64,000 nt of DNA. Source: Oreocharis arfaki (lineage: Eukaryota > Chordata > Aves > Passeriformes > Paramythiidae). The notes below the pieces were generated by a model. It worked only from the letters and a program-made list of their open reading frames with translations. It was not told where the DNA came from and made no database searches. The DNA lies in assembly GCA_013398015.1 (NCBI GenBank), contig VZRR01012416.1:45770-109769 (forward strand), written 5' to 3'. The translations under genes and the position numbers were made by a program. Within the stretch, counting starts at the first letter, position 1. Each line of letters opens with the position of its first letter. This document shows, in pieces, positions 1 to 13,742 of this stretch.

Positions 1-3000
1 TCAGGGCAGCACTGGGGCTTCCTGAGCATTTCACCCTCACAGCCTTGCATGTTCAGCCAGTTCTGAGGGCTGCAGCTCGTGTTTTATGGCCCTGCCTCCC
101 AGTCTGAGAAATCCCCAAACATCGTAAGCAGCAGACGTTACTCACATTTGCAAATATGCACGGCCATGAGGAGCTGCCTTCGCGGGCCCAAAAACGTTTG
201 TGTCAAATTTACAGCCCGAGTCTTGAAGAGGATGAATTGGTTTGCAGGCTAAATGGGCTAAATCATCTTTTCAAAAGAAGTATTTAAAAAAAACCACAAA
301 CCATCTTGCAATAATGAATTCTGGTCATGCTAGAAAAGGGAAGATTCCTCTTTCCATCCTCCCCAAATCCAGAACCCTAAAATTCACAATTTTACGAAAA
401 AAAAATCTATTTTCTGCTCTTTTTTTTAGTTTCGTCTCGGTTTTGTCACCTTCAATAAGCAAAATAGAAGAAGTTCAAGATAATACATGCTTTTACTGAA
501 GTACTGTAAAACATGCAATATTTGCCTTGAAGACCCTGGCTTCTTTCAGTCATAGTTTGATTCACAGTTTATCCCACGTGCAGGCATGACAGAGAGTATT
601 AAACCAGTTGTACATCTCTGGGCTCACAAACTTTCCACGTGAACAAAACTGTCTCATTTTCCAGTGGAAGAACTTGTTCGTTGAAAAGTTCCTTCTAAAA
701 TGCAAAAACTGGAATGCCTCGACCTTCTGTGAGGTGCTTTTTGAACTTCCCGGGAACTCTACAACTGATTTAATAGCAAAGATGACTATTTTCACCTCGC
801 AGTTGAGAAACACCTTGAGAACCATTCTTTGGTTCACAGCTTTCTGCATTCCCCTCAAAACCATCTTTGCTGGAATCCAGCATAATTGGATTCACCATGG
901 TGGTGTCTCCATCCACTGGGAAAAATCCCCAAGCGCTTGCTTTTTGTATTAACAACAATTAATTAAGTAAAAAAAAATTAAAGCACCCTAAGATGAGGTT
1001 GACTGGACACAGGCTGAGCTCCTGGATCTGAAAAACCAGCACTGCCATCTTCATCTTGAAGCAGAAGGAAGGACCCCACACCTAAAATGCCTGAAGGCCT
1101 ACAAATGTTTGTAACCTGGAGGTAAAACCCTGGCTTTTGGCAGGACAGCGTAAATACCTTGCTGGTTTTTGGGGCAATTAAGGAATCTTTCCACATCCCA
1201 GACAAACTCTTTTGATCTATGCCACAGCAGTTGCTAAGAGCAGACAGATCAGGGGAAACACCACTAAGGACTACAAGCATCTGCTGCCAGATCACCTCTG
1301 AAACAGTGTATAACCATAATAAAATTAGAAAACCTTTCCTGCAATACAAAGCATTACAAAGTTGGATTATTTCGGATTACAGCAGTACACACTGTAATGC
1401 TAAAGTAATACAAAGTCTCAACAGTCTCAATATTTATTGATCTTTTTTTCAAGCAGTAGCTGCAATGACTCAAGAGCTAAACAAGCTAAATAGGTGAGCA
1501 AAGCTGTTCAGTAATTTTACTGTCTCAGCTGGTTTATCCTAAAGGAAAAATCCCACTGGAACTGGCACGAGGAACCATTCCACAGGAGTATTTTGTCACT
1601 GTTTTCAGCTCAGACAGGAATGATGGAGTTCTCCCTCCCCACCTCTGCCTGAGGAATGGCATGTGTGAGCAGAGCGGCTCCACAGCCTGGCTCTGCCCGG
1701 CATGCCAACGACCCCCAGGAAAACCTGAGAATAACAATTCTGTCACATTTCAGACATATTAATGTCTTCTCCCAAATGCACAGATTCTCTTTTTACTCTA
1801 ATGACAGCCTTCGGACCCAAACTAATAATAGTTCTGAAGATGACAAATCAGCACAGCCAATTAAGCCTCACACTCTGCAGTGGATGTCCACGTTCCCTGC
1901 TCTCCCAGTGAACGATTATCTGTGAGAATCTCCCATGCACAGAACAGACAGAACTAATCAGGCTCCTGCTGAGCCGACGGAAGCTGCACTTAAGCTGAGC
2001 TATAGCTATGTAAATTATGATCAGAGGGAAATGAATTCTGGAAGGCAGTGTTCTGGTGAAAACAAGACAAGCGAGCTGCTGAATCTTCAAACTGGTTTAA
2101 ATTGGTTTGGCTCCACTGATTCTCATAAAGCAAATCTCATTCATCTAAGCGGAGGCGGTGGCTCAGGATTTGTGATCTGTGCTGTCCGTTAATGGTTTGC
2201 CTTTATTTATGAACAAAAGGCTTCCATCATCATCTAAATGCTTGTTCCTCTAGTCCAGCATTGTGTTAAACTGGGAAAGGGGGCCACAATTCAACACTGG
2301 AGCCAAGCAAACTGTCCAGTAATGGGTTTCACATTATATCTTCAATTAAGTTTTGCCCCGTCATTTCCTAAATTCTTCTACACTATAGGTATAAAAACTA
2401 AAATGGACCTTTCAGCTACTTCCAAAGCGAGGAAGCAAAAGCAATACAGCCAGTTAGGTCTACAAAATGGAGACGGAAATAATTCAAAACATCACTGTGA
2501 AGTTTTAGAAGGGGCTGCAAACTTAAATGCAAGCAGCACCATTTCCCTGCCACATTCCCACAACTTCACCTTTTCTGTGCTCCACTGATGCCTGATCCCT
2601 GTTTTTAAAATCAAGAGCCGAACACAGTTAGAGGGGAAGAGGGGTTTTTACCTCGATACTTATTTCCAAGGATCCCTGGTGCACTCTGTCCAGGTGGAAC
2701 ATGCCAAAACGCACATGGAAATGCCCACCCTGAATGCACAACCATGATACATAGGGTATAGAATTATAGGTCTTACAAATCAGCATATCCATCAAAGATT
2801 CCCCAGTGAGTGAGGCTCAGTGAACCCCCCTCCCGAGGAACCCTCCCCTGGACAGACCTATCTTTTGGTTTACAAAATGTGTTGCAGAGAGGACCTCGGT
2901 GGCTGAGGCTTTTGGGATGTTTAATCTCCCAACAAGTCTCAGAATGCAGGCTATAAAGAAACACTAAGAATACAAAAGGCTATAAAGGTATATAAAGGAG

Positions 3001-3122
3001 GTATAAAAGAAAAGGCAAAAAAATCCTTATGGCATCACCACAGTAATGCACGGACAAATTTTCTGCTGAAGGCAGGCAGTGGGGACACCCGACACATCTG
3101 CAGAAGCACCAGAGGAGCTCAC
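1..3122. other. FBLN2: FBLN2 intron downstream of the third coding exon
   Basis: No exon with the expected cysteine pattern was found on the minus strand, so this is read as the beginning of the next intron. It is ordinary AT-rich sequence. No repeat family was recognised. Confidence 0.7.
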
Positions 3123-3252
3123 CTTGTAGGACGAGCCCGCGCAGGGATCGCTCTCCTCGGGGCCACACGCGTCCCCCTCCTTGGCAGCGATCATCCCGGC
3201 CAGGCAGCTGTTCTCCCTCACCGCGGACACACAGCACTGCTTCTGGGCAATC
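3123..3252 (-). CDS. FBLN2: Fibulin-2, third coding exon (anaphylatoxin-like module)
   Basis: This 130-bp exon lies between acceptor CCCTTGCAG|G and donor TACAAG|GTGAGC. Its first base completes Arg486, and it then encodes residues 487-529, starting IAQKQCC and containing NSCLAGMIAAKEGDACG. The CC pair, the CLAG-AAKEG core and the SxYK end before a phase-0 junction match the anaphylatoxin-like region of vertebrate fibulin-2. In the family the next exon opens with another QCC motif; none is visible between here and base 1, so the gene continues outside the window. The polypyrimidine tract of the acceptor is modest and broken by purines. A CR1 fragment sits about 150 bp upstream in the intron. 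Joined to the previous two exons the frame is open throughout. Confidence 0.95.
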
Positions 3253-3404
3253 CTGCAAGGGCCGAGCCAGCACATGTAACACAGCCCGCAGCCTGGGCTC
3301 TCTGACACGCTCTGCAAGCAGCCCTGTGCCGCCTGGGCTGTCCGGCAGTGCCCCGGCAGCAGCACCAGGGCAGCGCCCGGCCCCTGCGCTGGCACCTTGA
3401 ACTC

Positions 3405-3529
3405 GGGGTCAGTTCTGGGCCCCTCAGGACAAGAAGGACGTTGAGGGGCTGGAGTGTGTCCAGGGAAGGAGCAGCTGAGGGAGCTCTGGGGGGCTCAGCC
3501 TGGAGAAAAGGAGGCTCAGGGGGGACCTG
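3405..3529 (+). mobile_element. CR1 LINE fragment
   Basis: Matches the internal 3' part of avian CR1: CTGGAGTGTGTCCAG, then GCAGCTGAGGGAGCTC, then GCCTGGAGAAAAGGAGGCT. It is in sense orientation on the plus strand, without the 3' tail. Confidence 0.8.
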
Positions 3530-4769
3530 CAGATTGGGTAATTCAGAAAAAAAGAGGAAAGGGATGTCTCTTATCCCAGCAGAAACCAGGCAGTGACAGA
3601 CACTTGGCTGCTCTTCCAATACCAATGGCTAAGTGTCACCTTTATATTAATATTTTTATGCTGGACAGCGCAAGAGAGGTGAAACTGGGAAGCAGGGGAT
3701 TAAGTTGAAAAAACCGCCAAACAACTGAAAGTTATTATTGGTCAAAAAAAATGAACAAATGCTCTTAGATGCATTTTTGTATGTGCAAAGTCTTTTCTGT
3801 ATTCAAATACTGAAACCTCTGTAGACTTATGTTCTTCTGAAATTGGACATTCCCAGGAGAAATTCCTGGAGTGCTGGAGTATCACTGGCCATTCTTTATT
3901 TTAGTATTTTTTACTTATCAGCAGAGCTCAGTTTCAGCTCCTCTATCACCAGAAAATGAACTGGGAACCAACGGTGTCAACCACATTCTCTTGGTTTGTT
4001 CTGTTTCACAAACCTACTCTTTTCAGAGCAGATAAATGAGTTTTGAAGGAGATTCAGAACACTTCTGCTCCAGGGAAAGAGTTAATGAGTCAAAACCAGT
4101 GAACTGACGCCAGTGCATTAAACTGGTGTGAGTCTCTAACTGGGACACAGTGTCAGCAGAGAGCAGGGCCCGTGCTGGGGCAGCTCATGCAAATGCCACC
4201 CACATAAACACTGCTCTCTTGTGATAAAACTCACCAGTTATAAGATAAAAACTGCTATACTGGGTCAGATGAGATTTCATCTAGCCTAACATCCTATTTC
4301 TGGCACAGCCAGTGGTACAAGCTCTGGGAGTATTTTGGTATCAGACTATCCATTGATTATCTGAAGATTTCCTGTAACCTGCTTTAAGTTCAGTCATCAA
4401 GTCACTGCAGCTGATCTCTTGCAGCCCAGTGCCCATCCTGCAGTTACTGCGGCTGGTCACCGCACAGAGACAGGGCAGGTTGGACCCTGAATGCCCAGAC
4501 ATCAAGATACATCAAGAAGTAGCTTTAACAAGAAAGTTTTTATCACTTGAACACCCCAAAACAGCATTTGGCAACAACAGACACCTCTGTCTGCAACCTC
4601 TGTATAAACAGTGTGGAGCAGAACAGGGGAGGCTTCCTTCGTCTGCATGAACTGAGAAAGTGAATCCTTCATCATGGTGATGGTCACTTCTAACACCCAA
4701 ACATGTCCAGAAAACTATCCTGGCAGAACAGGAACTGATTTTTGAAATTAGTGTCGACTTTTTATCTGT

Positions 4770-4916
4770 TCCCATCCCTGGCAGTGCCCAAGGCCAGGCT
4801 GGACGGGGCTTGGAGCACCCTGGGACAGTGGAAGGTGTCCCTGCCATGGCAGGGGTGGGATGGGATGAGCTTTAAGGTCCTTCCAACCCAAACCATTCTG
4901 GGATTCTGTGATTCTA
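4770..4916 (+). mobile_element. CR1 LINE 3' end
   Basis: Contains the CR1 stretch GCAGTGCCCAAGGCCAGGCT and ends in the typical tail repeat ATTCTGGGATTCTGTGATTCT, which fixes the 3' end on the right. Confidence 0.9.
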
Positions 4917-6140
4917 CTTCTTACAGTCTTTAGGCAGTGAGTCAAGCTGGAGCAGACTCTCGGGAGCTGCAGGACTTGCAGGGTTCCAGCACAGACAGGG
5001 CCCTGGGGCTGGAGAGGGGCAGGGTCACCACTCTGCTCGCTGGCACATCCCCCAGTGGCAGCACCGAGTTCTTGTCCTTGCTTTCCAGGCTCTGAGGCCA
5101 CATACTTGAATATTTTTTACATTGAATTTTTTCTTTGGACAACATTTATAGGCAGGCTTAAATCTTTAAAACAGGGACACAACTGAAATTTTAGAAGTAA
5201 GACAACTGAACCCCTGATCTCTTATTGCTTTAAATCCTAATAGATTCACAGGGACTGAAATATTTAGGATCTGGCTTTTTCATCTGAAACCAGCCTCAGA
5301 TGTGCAGGTGCAACTCATTAATGTACTGGATTTGCACCTACTTAGGCCAGGGCTGGAATGTTTTAATCTGCCTTTGCTTCACAGGCAGCTGGTTCGTGTC
5401 AGTTATGTCACGCCAATCCCAGTGGGGAGGATTTCCATCTCCCAGTAACTTCAGAAAGGTGCAGCGATGCTAAATTTGATAAAAGGGATTATGCCAAAGT
5501 TTTCCAATGCTCTGAATGACGAGATCACTCTTCGAGAGCGTGAGCCTGGAGTAAGTTTGTCTTCATCCCTCCCCAAGGCCTGCTCCAGACGGGTGGGGAG
5601 GGCGTGGGATGAAGTGCAGCCCACTGGGTCCGTGCCACCCTGCACCCAGCCTTGCTCTCCTGCTGTGCAGAGGGAGCCTGGCTCCCTCTCACACCGGGTG
5701 CTGCTGACACCAGCAGCAGGATCAGGCATGTGGTCCTGGCTCCAGCAGAACCAGGGGCCACTCAGGGTGGGCAATAAGCACGGGATGACGGGGACAATCG
5801 GACAATCGCTGCCTTCAGCACTCGCCAAGGGGAGCCAAGCTCTGCCCTCCCGTTTAACTGCAACTCCGCAGATGTGCCGAAAATGGGAGACAGAAACCTG
5901 TGCTCTGCTCAGGTGGGAGACAAAAAGAAACCTTAAAAAGCTTTTGTTTAGGTTAAATTTTGGGCAGATGGAGGGGGAAACCCTGGCTTCTAATTTGCCA
6001 TGATGCACTGCCAGTCTACCAACAATTCAGACAAGGAATGACAGTTCCCAGTCTCCTGGACATCCCACAATGGACATTTGATTTCTCCGCAAGGGCTACT
6101 CTTTGTGGTAACCAAAAATGCTCAGTTTCACCTTACGTAC

Positions 6141-6252
6141 CTGCAAACATCACCATCCATGCCACTTACAGGGATCTCTGTGCACTCCCCGTTGTCTACA
6201 GCCCACTGCTGTCCAGCTCCACAGCAGCTCTCAATCAGCTCCTTCGTGGAAC
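6141..6252 (-). CDS. FBLN2: Fibulin-2, second coding exon (start of anaphylatoxin-like region)
   Basis: This 112-bp exon was found by reading the minus strand for cysteine pairs between consensus splice sites. The acceptor is TTCATACAG|GT and the donor is TTTGCAG|GTACGT. It completes Gly449, encodes residues 450-485 and supplies two bases of Arg486. The peptide includes ESCCGAGQQWAVDNGEC and ends DVC before the split Arg. The spacing C-C, then W-A, then C, then C-R fits the first anaphylatoxin-like module of fibulins, which are disulfide-bonded repeats of the central region. It enters in phase 1 and leaves in phase 2, matching its neighbours exactly. A second donor-like CCT|GTAAGT lies inside the exon at 6169-6164; using it would remove 29 nt and break the frame. 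The exon is 33.4 kb from the first coding exon. Confidence 0.93.
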
Positions 6253-7713
6253 CTGTATGAAGCACACACACAGATTTCTTTAGATAATTTTGTATGGAAT
6301 GCATTGGGTGTCAGTCTGTTTCTTAACTGAGATCTTTAAAATAACGCTAGTTCAGGGTGAGATTTTTCCCTTTCTTTCCATGTTTTGTTTGTTTTAAGGA
6401 AAAAAAAGAAAGAGACAACTGATACCTGAAACATCATGATATAATCAATCACCCGGTGATGTGTCTCAGGAGGAACAGCAGAAGGAAATTAAGAGTTTTA
6501 AATGCTACAAATGACATAAGTGGTTTGAAGAAAACTCCATATTTGACAACTCTGAACAAACTCCCTGAAAAATCATGCTTGGCCACTTGATGCAAGTTGA
6601 TTCAGTAAGTCATTGTTGCACTGCTCTAACAGTGCCCTCACTACTCAGGCTGGGTTAGCACAGAGTGCCCCAGCCCTGGAGGGTTCAGCTGGCTTAAAAA
6701 TACAATGAAAAGGGTTTGGGAGACATAACTCTGACTGTGAAACACGGGCACGGAGATGAAGTGAGAGAGATGGACATGGAGAATGCTGCTCCAGTTCCCA
6801 CATTTTTCTTTGTGGACTTCCAGCGAAGATGTAAATGTGCAGGTTGCAGTGAAACAGGATTTTGCTGTACCCTCTATACCTGCTGTACAGACTTGGGGCA
6901 CTTTGTTCTCTTCACAACTTTGGGGAGAAGCATCCCAAACCAGAGCTGGAGCCACTGTGCCCCCACCCCGTGCAGGTGCAGGGGGGTTAATGACCAAAGC
7001 CATTTGTGTCCCCCACACCCTGCCCAGCTCGGGCTCACACACCAGGGCACCACAACAATCTGCACATGGCCCTCAGGCTCTGCAATGCTTTCATTTTATA
7101 CAGCACATCAACAATCTTAGATTATCCTGGAGTTCTGGAAGCTGTATGAGGTGCAAGAGCTGCTCTGTGGCACTGGAGGGTTGATCTATGCAGTTAAACT
7201 GGCAGGAAATACATCCAGTACCAGATAATTACAACACACTGCTATAAAACAGTTAAATTTTAACGTAGTTTTAATTTACTCCCTCGGTGGAAACTCCATT
7301 CATTTTACCAAGTGCTGAGATACATTTGCTGCTCTTGCTGGAACATGAGAATAGAGCAGAATTTAACTATCTATATTGCAGTAATCTACATGATTTATAA
7401 TTCAAATAAAAGTGAGTTACTCATTCCTCGCTAAAGATTCAATATCAGATTGCTCTGCTGAAGTGCCATACTATTAAACAGTCATATTTGCAAAATATAT
7501 TGCCTTTTGTTGTGATCTTATGAATAATTAAACTCAGAATGAAGTTATCATAAAATAAACAAACTACTGCACTTTATCTTCATCAGAGATTTTTAGAAAA
7601 CCTAGAATAACTCATAATAGGACTCACAGACATTAGCATGGATTTATGATATTTTAATACTTCATTAGCAAGAACAAATATATACAACTAAACACATGCA
7701 CAGGACTGAGGAT

Positions 7714-7736
7714 CACAGAGCTCCTACAGCTCTGTG
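7714..7736. other. Inverted repeat, 9-bp arms
   Basis: CACAGAGCT and AGCTCTGTG flank a 5-base loop. Probably chance. Confidence 0.5.
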
Positions 7737-8949
7737 TGTAACAGACTTCGAAATACTAAAACATTAAAACAGAGCTTTGTTTATTTGGGGCTTCCATGCT
7801 ATTAGCAGATTTAGAAGCAGATTTGCATCTGCTCATGGAAAACAAAGTCATTTTGTTTGAGAACTCTGTAATCCTGGGGGTTTTTTTATATACTGTGTGA
7901 ATCTTTGATACTTCATAAAGTCATTTCACAACCCACCTGCTAATAGATAATTTGCTATTTATAGATTTCTTCACTAAGGGGGAAAAAAAAGGTAATTTAT
8001 GTCAGGCTGCACTGCAGAACAGCAGCAGTTTCCTCACTTGTTTGCCATTCAGTAACTCACCTCCTGCAACTATCACTCTGCCATCAGTCTGAAGAGATGA
8101 ACTAAAGAACACTTTGGCATAACCTCAAAAATTTGTGTATTGTCTTCTAAACACATTTAGAAGTTAATTCAAATATTTTGAAAACAATTTTTCCCTCAGA
8201 GAATTTTAACTCCTCCCTGCCTGTGCTCTGAAGTTGTCTCGGTGCCTGATCCAACCCTGAGCAGCAGTGGGATGGCCTCAGACTGACCCAGGGACACATC
8301 CAGGTTTTCCACAGTCCCGTGACATCCACGCAGCTTTTACATGCCAGCAATTTCAGCTTCCAGCTACAAAGATCTGCTGCGGGTGGGTGTGTGTATTTTA
8401 CAGAGTTTAGTTGAAGCTCAGACTGATGAAAACACACAGTTAAAGGTTACTAAATTATTTCCTCCCACTGACACAGTGAACCATAAGTTTGTTAGAGCAG
8501 CGAAGGAGACAAAGGGGATTTTCATAAACTTTCCTCCCCTTTCTCCCTCCCAGTGTTCACAAATTATGTTCCGAGAGTGATAAATCGTCAGCCAGCTCTA
8601 GAAGGTCAAGAAGAGACAGAATATCTCAGTTTCTTGCCAGAGCTTTTTTGACACTGAAGTCTCCCTGATTTCAGCTTCACCTGAATTTCCACTCAGACCA
8701 TTTAGCATCTTTAACACCTCCAATTCCGTTGCTTCCTCCCATTCTCACTTCGGGTTTGCAGCTCTGCAGAGCATTTGCATCGACTGAATAACTCCTGTCA
8801 TGCAAACACCCAATTCTCGGAGCCAGCACTCCTGACTGAGCTGCCAGCAGCTTTATCCATCATTCCGTTCCAAGTGTTTCTTTTGTTTAGGTAGAAAGGC
8901 AGACGAACCTTAAGACATCAGCACTTCCTCAGTGAGCCGGGTAAAACCC

Positions 8950-9119
8950 TGGCACAGGGTGCCCAGAGCAGCTGTGGCTGCCCCTGGATCCCTGGCAGTG
9001 CCCAAGGCCAGGCTGGACATTGGGGCTGGGAGCAGCCTGGGACAGTGGGAGGTGGCAGGGGTGGGATGAGATGAACTTTAAATCCCTTTCCACACAAACT
9101 GTTCCGTGAGTCTGTGATT
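8950..9119 (+). mobile_element. CR1 LINE 3' end
   Basis: Runs from CACAGGGTGCCCAGAGCAGC through CCAAGGCCAGGCTGGACATT to a decayed tail (GAGTCTGTGATTG). Plus-strand orientation. Confidence 0.88.
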
Positions 9120-12100
9120 GCTCACATGATGGGAGCAGTGAGGACTAATCCATCACATCAACCAACCCACCCAAGCCTTCCACCCACCAGTGGACAATTA
9201 TTTTCCTTTCTACTAAAATTACTCCAGGAGCCATGGCATTAATGAGTCTTGGACAGTAACTTTAACTACAGAGAGACCCAAGTAAGGCAGACACAGTGCA
9301 GGGGCCTGGACAGAATCACTTGGCTGCAGGTAGAGGTGAAGTGCAGAACTGCTATTAACCCCAAATACAATTATCCATAAGCCAGGGAAAGCCCGAGCAC
9401 TGCATGAATCACCAGGAGGATCAGCATGTCAGGGGCAGGGCACTGTCAGCCCCAGGCACCCACATCTCTTCACTGCTGGCTTCAATTTCAGCTGTTCATT
9501 GCTGCATCAGCACTCACATGTGGGAGAGCCAAAGGTCATACCCCCAAAACTGAGCTGAGCTCTTGCTGTCATGATGGAACATCCTATTCCATCCCTACAC
9601 CTGAGGAAAACAGTTTATCTTCTCCAAAACCATAATATTTACGCTTGGTGGGGGGGAAGAGGGGATTAAACACCAACAAACAACGCAGGATCTTGCAAGG
9701 AAATGAGTTTGTGCACTGAGATTGATTTTGATGTGGAAACTCGGAAATGAGACACTCCATTAGGAGCCATCTCCCTCTGGAGGATCTCATTGCTCACCCA
9801 CGCGGGAAGCTGACAGCTCGAGCTGAAACATAACTTTGTAAAAAGCAACTGCACAAACTGCCCAAGCCCTGAGCTGCCATAAATCACCCACCCCAGGGAG
9901 CTGGGCAGGATGGCCTCCCAGCCCACCATCGCTGGGGGAGGCTCCGTAAGCCCAGCTGAGCGATCAGCTCCGAGCACAGTAACCCCTCTGCCCCACAGCA
10001 CCTGGGGGAATCGTGCCCTTCCAGGGAGCAAAGCACACGGGCTGGCTCCTGGGCTCCACCAGCATCTCCTCGCAGCTTGCAGGAAAGCTCTTCCTTGACC
10101 CAGGGGCGCAGGTTCCTTTCGCCTGCTGCAACCATCCTCACCCACCAGGAACGAGTGCAGAAAGAACAGAAACGGGGCAGATTGGGAGCAGTTTCCATCA
10201 CTTTCCAGGAGCACCCACAGGATAAAAGCAGAGTCTAAGTCAGTGCTCACGACTTGTTTCCCACTCCCTTATTAAAAAACCCAAACAACAAACGCAGCTT
10301 GGAAACTTGTTTATAGATTCACATCTGTCTGCACTCCCCTTTGAAGGAAGGGCTATCCACACCTGCAGTGCACCCAGCACATACACTGAACAGGAACTGT
10401 TTGCTCACACTGCAGAAAAGTAAGTTATATTTCCTTATCAAATAGCTGCCTGAGAGCATAAAACTATGTATTATGAAAAATGACAAAAACCTCACAGAAC
10501 AAGTTGGTGGAGTTCTTCGAATACTGAAAAATAACTGTTTCCAGTGGGCCTTTTTCTCCTCCAATCTCTTCATCATTCAAAGCTCTAATAAATAAATAAC
10601 AAAGTACTGTAGCTTTACCCCTTAATAGGTTGTCATTTTCTATCTTATCAACAGCCTGAGAGGCTTTATTAAATTCCCTCATTGAATTTCACCATTTAGG
10701 TGTGCACTGCAACATGTTCTCAACTTGATTTATCTGGGATGGCTGGGAAGACGTTTTAATGAGTAAGGTAAAGAGGAGAACATTTATCTTGGCAGAGACA
10801 GGGGAGGGGAGAATGACAACACAGCCCCAAAGCCAGCTGCTTTCACTCCAAACAGAGCTATCACCTACGTCATCGGGGCTGGTTAAGCTCTCCCCAGGAC
10901 CTGTTCCCAGATAAATGAGTGAGGGTTACTCTGTGCAGGTTCCTGCAGGCTCCTCCGAGCCCCTCAGCGTTCAGGACGTGTCTGACTCTAAATCTCCCTG
11001 AAATGAGGGCAGTGCTCGAGTGTTTCCATGACCAAACCCCCAGTGAGCTCACTGCTCGGGATGGGGCTTTAACCCACGTGCACTCCTCAGTCCTTGAGGC
11101 TGCTCTCCTTGGAAATGATGGAAAAGCAGATTGCAGGAGAAACACAGGCTGAGCCGAGCATTTAACACACATCTCACAGATCCAATCCAGTGCCTAATCC
11201 TTCTTTTCCACCACCCTCTTCCATTCCTGCTGGGCAGCCTGCCATGCCACCACCAGAGCAGTGTCAGGGAGCTCCATCACACTTGGAGCAACCTGTCTTC
11301 ATTTTAAACCTCATGCAGCAAAGTGTTTTTCTACATCCTCCGAAGGCACCCGCATCTCTTTGGGAATCCATCCCACCACTCATCCGGGACAAGTTCCTGT
11401 TATATTGCCTTCACTCCTGGGGAAGCATCTGCTTTCTATTTTGACCTGAAAACATTCTGTTTCCTACATTATTCTTTTTTCATAAATTCCTTATGCTGGC
11501 TTGCTTGGCAAAACATAGAGAGCTGTGTCTGCCCCAAGGCACAATGAAAAACTGGATAACCCAAGCCGAACATTCATCTTACTGTGCACCATACAATGGA
11601 GACATACATCAACGTAACCTCAGCCAGGCTTGTTTGGCAGATTTTGTTCAAAGTGTGAATGAATAGCAACCTTATATTCCCTCTGGCTTTAGTTCTGGAT
11701 AATCCTTGTAAGTCAAAACTTGTATTACCTGTGGCAGGGGCCAGATCATTTAGACGATGTTTGGTCTTTAACATTTCCATGACAGCATCCTTTATTAGGT
11801 CCAGGTTGAAAGAAGGAGTGGGGGAGGACCAACTAAATAAATTCTTTAACTTTTTTCACCAGCTACAAACCCAAGCAATTCCTCTTCCTGCCGTTTCCAA
11901 ATGTGTCTCATTTTGCTGCCTCCTTCTGCCACCGAGTTTGGAGCAGAACAGTTCCTACACAATCATCCTTCTATTACTCACAATAATAACTCAGAGCAGG
12001 CTGAATGTTTCTTGCCCTTCAGCATAGTCTTGGCTGTATTTTCCCCCTCAGCCTTCCTTCCCCAGATATTGCACAGAGTATATTTATGCTGGCTATTAAC

Positions 12101-13703
12101 TTTCAAAAGAGCTGAGGCTTTGGAAAGCCTGGTTCCGATTATCCTTGTAATTCCTGTCTAAGGAATTTTATCTTGAGGGAGAGCACACTCTTTACATGCT
12201 CTGTTTTGTGGCTAGGTAGGCTCCCTTCTTCAAAGCATTTTCACCAGCCCTGTTTAATTTTAAAGTTAAAATACAGAGGAATAGTGTTTAACCAGGGAAT
12301 GCAGGCAGGGACTGCCTGTCAGAGCTCTTGGGAAAATTAGGCAGGATCACCGAATGTGCTGCAACTAAAAAACTGAGTAAGCCAAGCACTTCCAGCATGT
12401 TCTTAGCCAATTACAAATTGAGCTGAGGTTGTAATGGTAACTAAATTACAAAACCAATATTCCTCCTTAAAAAATATAAAAGGCAAACAAACGTAAGGAA
12501 GTAAATAGATGTGTGTGTAAGGCCTTCATTCAGCTTATATGCTCCCCTGACTTTTGAGTGTTTATCTACAGAAAAAAAAGCATTAATTTCACCATTAGCC
12601 ATTCAGACCCACACACTGCAGTGTTAGGGACAGCCATCCATTAAGACATGTTGCTGCTTTAAATTTTAGAAGTGTAGCAGTGAAAAAGGTCTTTGTTTTG
12701 GACTGGGAGCGTTGCTCAAGGACAAGCCAAGCTGCTGTGCCATTTTAGAGTTCAACTGCCTAAAACCACCACACACACCTAAATCACGCAATCCATATAA
12801 ATACATTATTCACTCTCATACCGATCACAGGGAAATTGTATTTTTGTTTGAAGTCCTGAAGGAGGATTGTCCATTTATATCTGAACATACCTGATTTGCT
12901 GGGGCACAGACTGGACTCTGCACACCCTGGCAGAGCTCACACGGGACAGGGAACTGCCTATGGCTGCTCGTAGGAAGCCGACCCCAAAGGTCAAACATCT
13001 TCCAGGTTGCTGGTGCGAGCCTTGAGGGTTGTGAGTTTTGTAACTCTGGCAACTGAAAAGAAAACCCCCAGTACCTGCCCAGTGCTCAGTCCGCTTCCAC
13101 CAGTTCAACACAGGCAGCACAGGCTAAAAATACACACCCTTAGCCGTGCTCCAGGAGAACCAGAAGCTGCTCACAGAAAAAGTCTTGGATCAATTTGGGG
13201 GGGAAAAAAGCCAAGGTTTTCGTTTTTCTCGTGACCAATTCATCCAAAGTAGAAAAACTGTAAATTTCATCAGAGGAGTGAACTGAGCGTTCACCTCTAT
13301 TCCGAATATCACTGAAAACACCTGGCAGATGCACCCCCTGACTCATCCCCAGCTGCCGGTGTCAGATTGTTCTCTCTGCTCCATTGCTTTCGCGGGGAAT
13401 GGCACAGCACGAGCCCCGCATACCTGGAGAAGGTAAGAACAGAGAGGTCATGACACGACAGCAGCAGTGAGCGGTCTGCACAGCCCCAGGAGCGCTCCTG
13501 ACCAAGTATGTGCCCTCCAGCTCTGCTCGGGCGGAGCACTGTTGACAAAAAGATCCTGAATAGCAAAGGAAGGAAACCTCAGAGTTTCATTGAGTTTCTA
13601 ATTAGTGAGTAGGGATGCTTACACCGAACAGAAGAGTTGTTGTAGAGCTCAATCTCCTTATCTGGGAACCCTCCAGGATTCCTCGCTGGTCCTTGTCAGG
13701 TTT

Positions 13704-13742
13704 ATCATCATAAATTACGCTGTTCCTTTATTTTATGATGAT
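13704..13742. other. Inverted repeat, 11-bp arms
   Basis: ATCATCATAAA and its reverse complement TTTATGATGAT are separated by 17 bases. Function unknown. Confidence 0.6.

Larger units (their letters stand above)
3253..6140. other. FBLN2: FBLN2 intron 3 (2,888 bp)
   Basis: This is the intron between the second and third coding exons. It holds two CR1 fragments (3405-3529 and 4770-4916). The open frames at 5451-6008 run on both strands over a GC-rich patch and have no fibulin features. The direct phase-2 to phase-2 join of the flanking exons leaves no need for another exon here. Confidence 0.85.

Noticed and set aside
5451..6008. 185-codon and 178-codon frames on opposite strands in intron 3
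   Set aside because: They overlap each other, lack domain features, and are not needed for the FBLN2 frame.
6170..6252. Shorter version of the second coding exon ending at CCT|GTAAGT
   Set aside because: It would end in phase 0 and not fit the next exon, which needs two bases. The longer exon restores the phase and adds the expected Cys-Arg.
12894..13000. Possible extra FBLN2 exon ending at a good donor (CAG|GTATGT)
   Set aside because: The flanking exons already join in phase, the peptide lacks a fibulin cysteine pattern, and no convincing acceptor was found.
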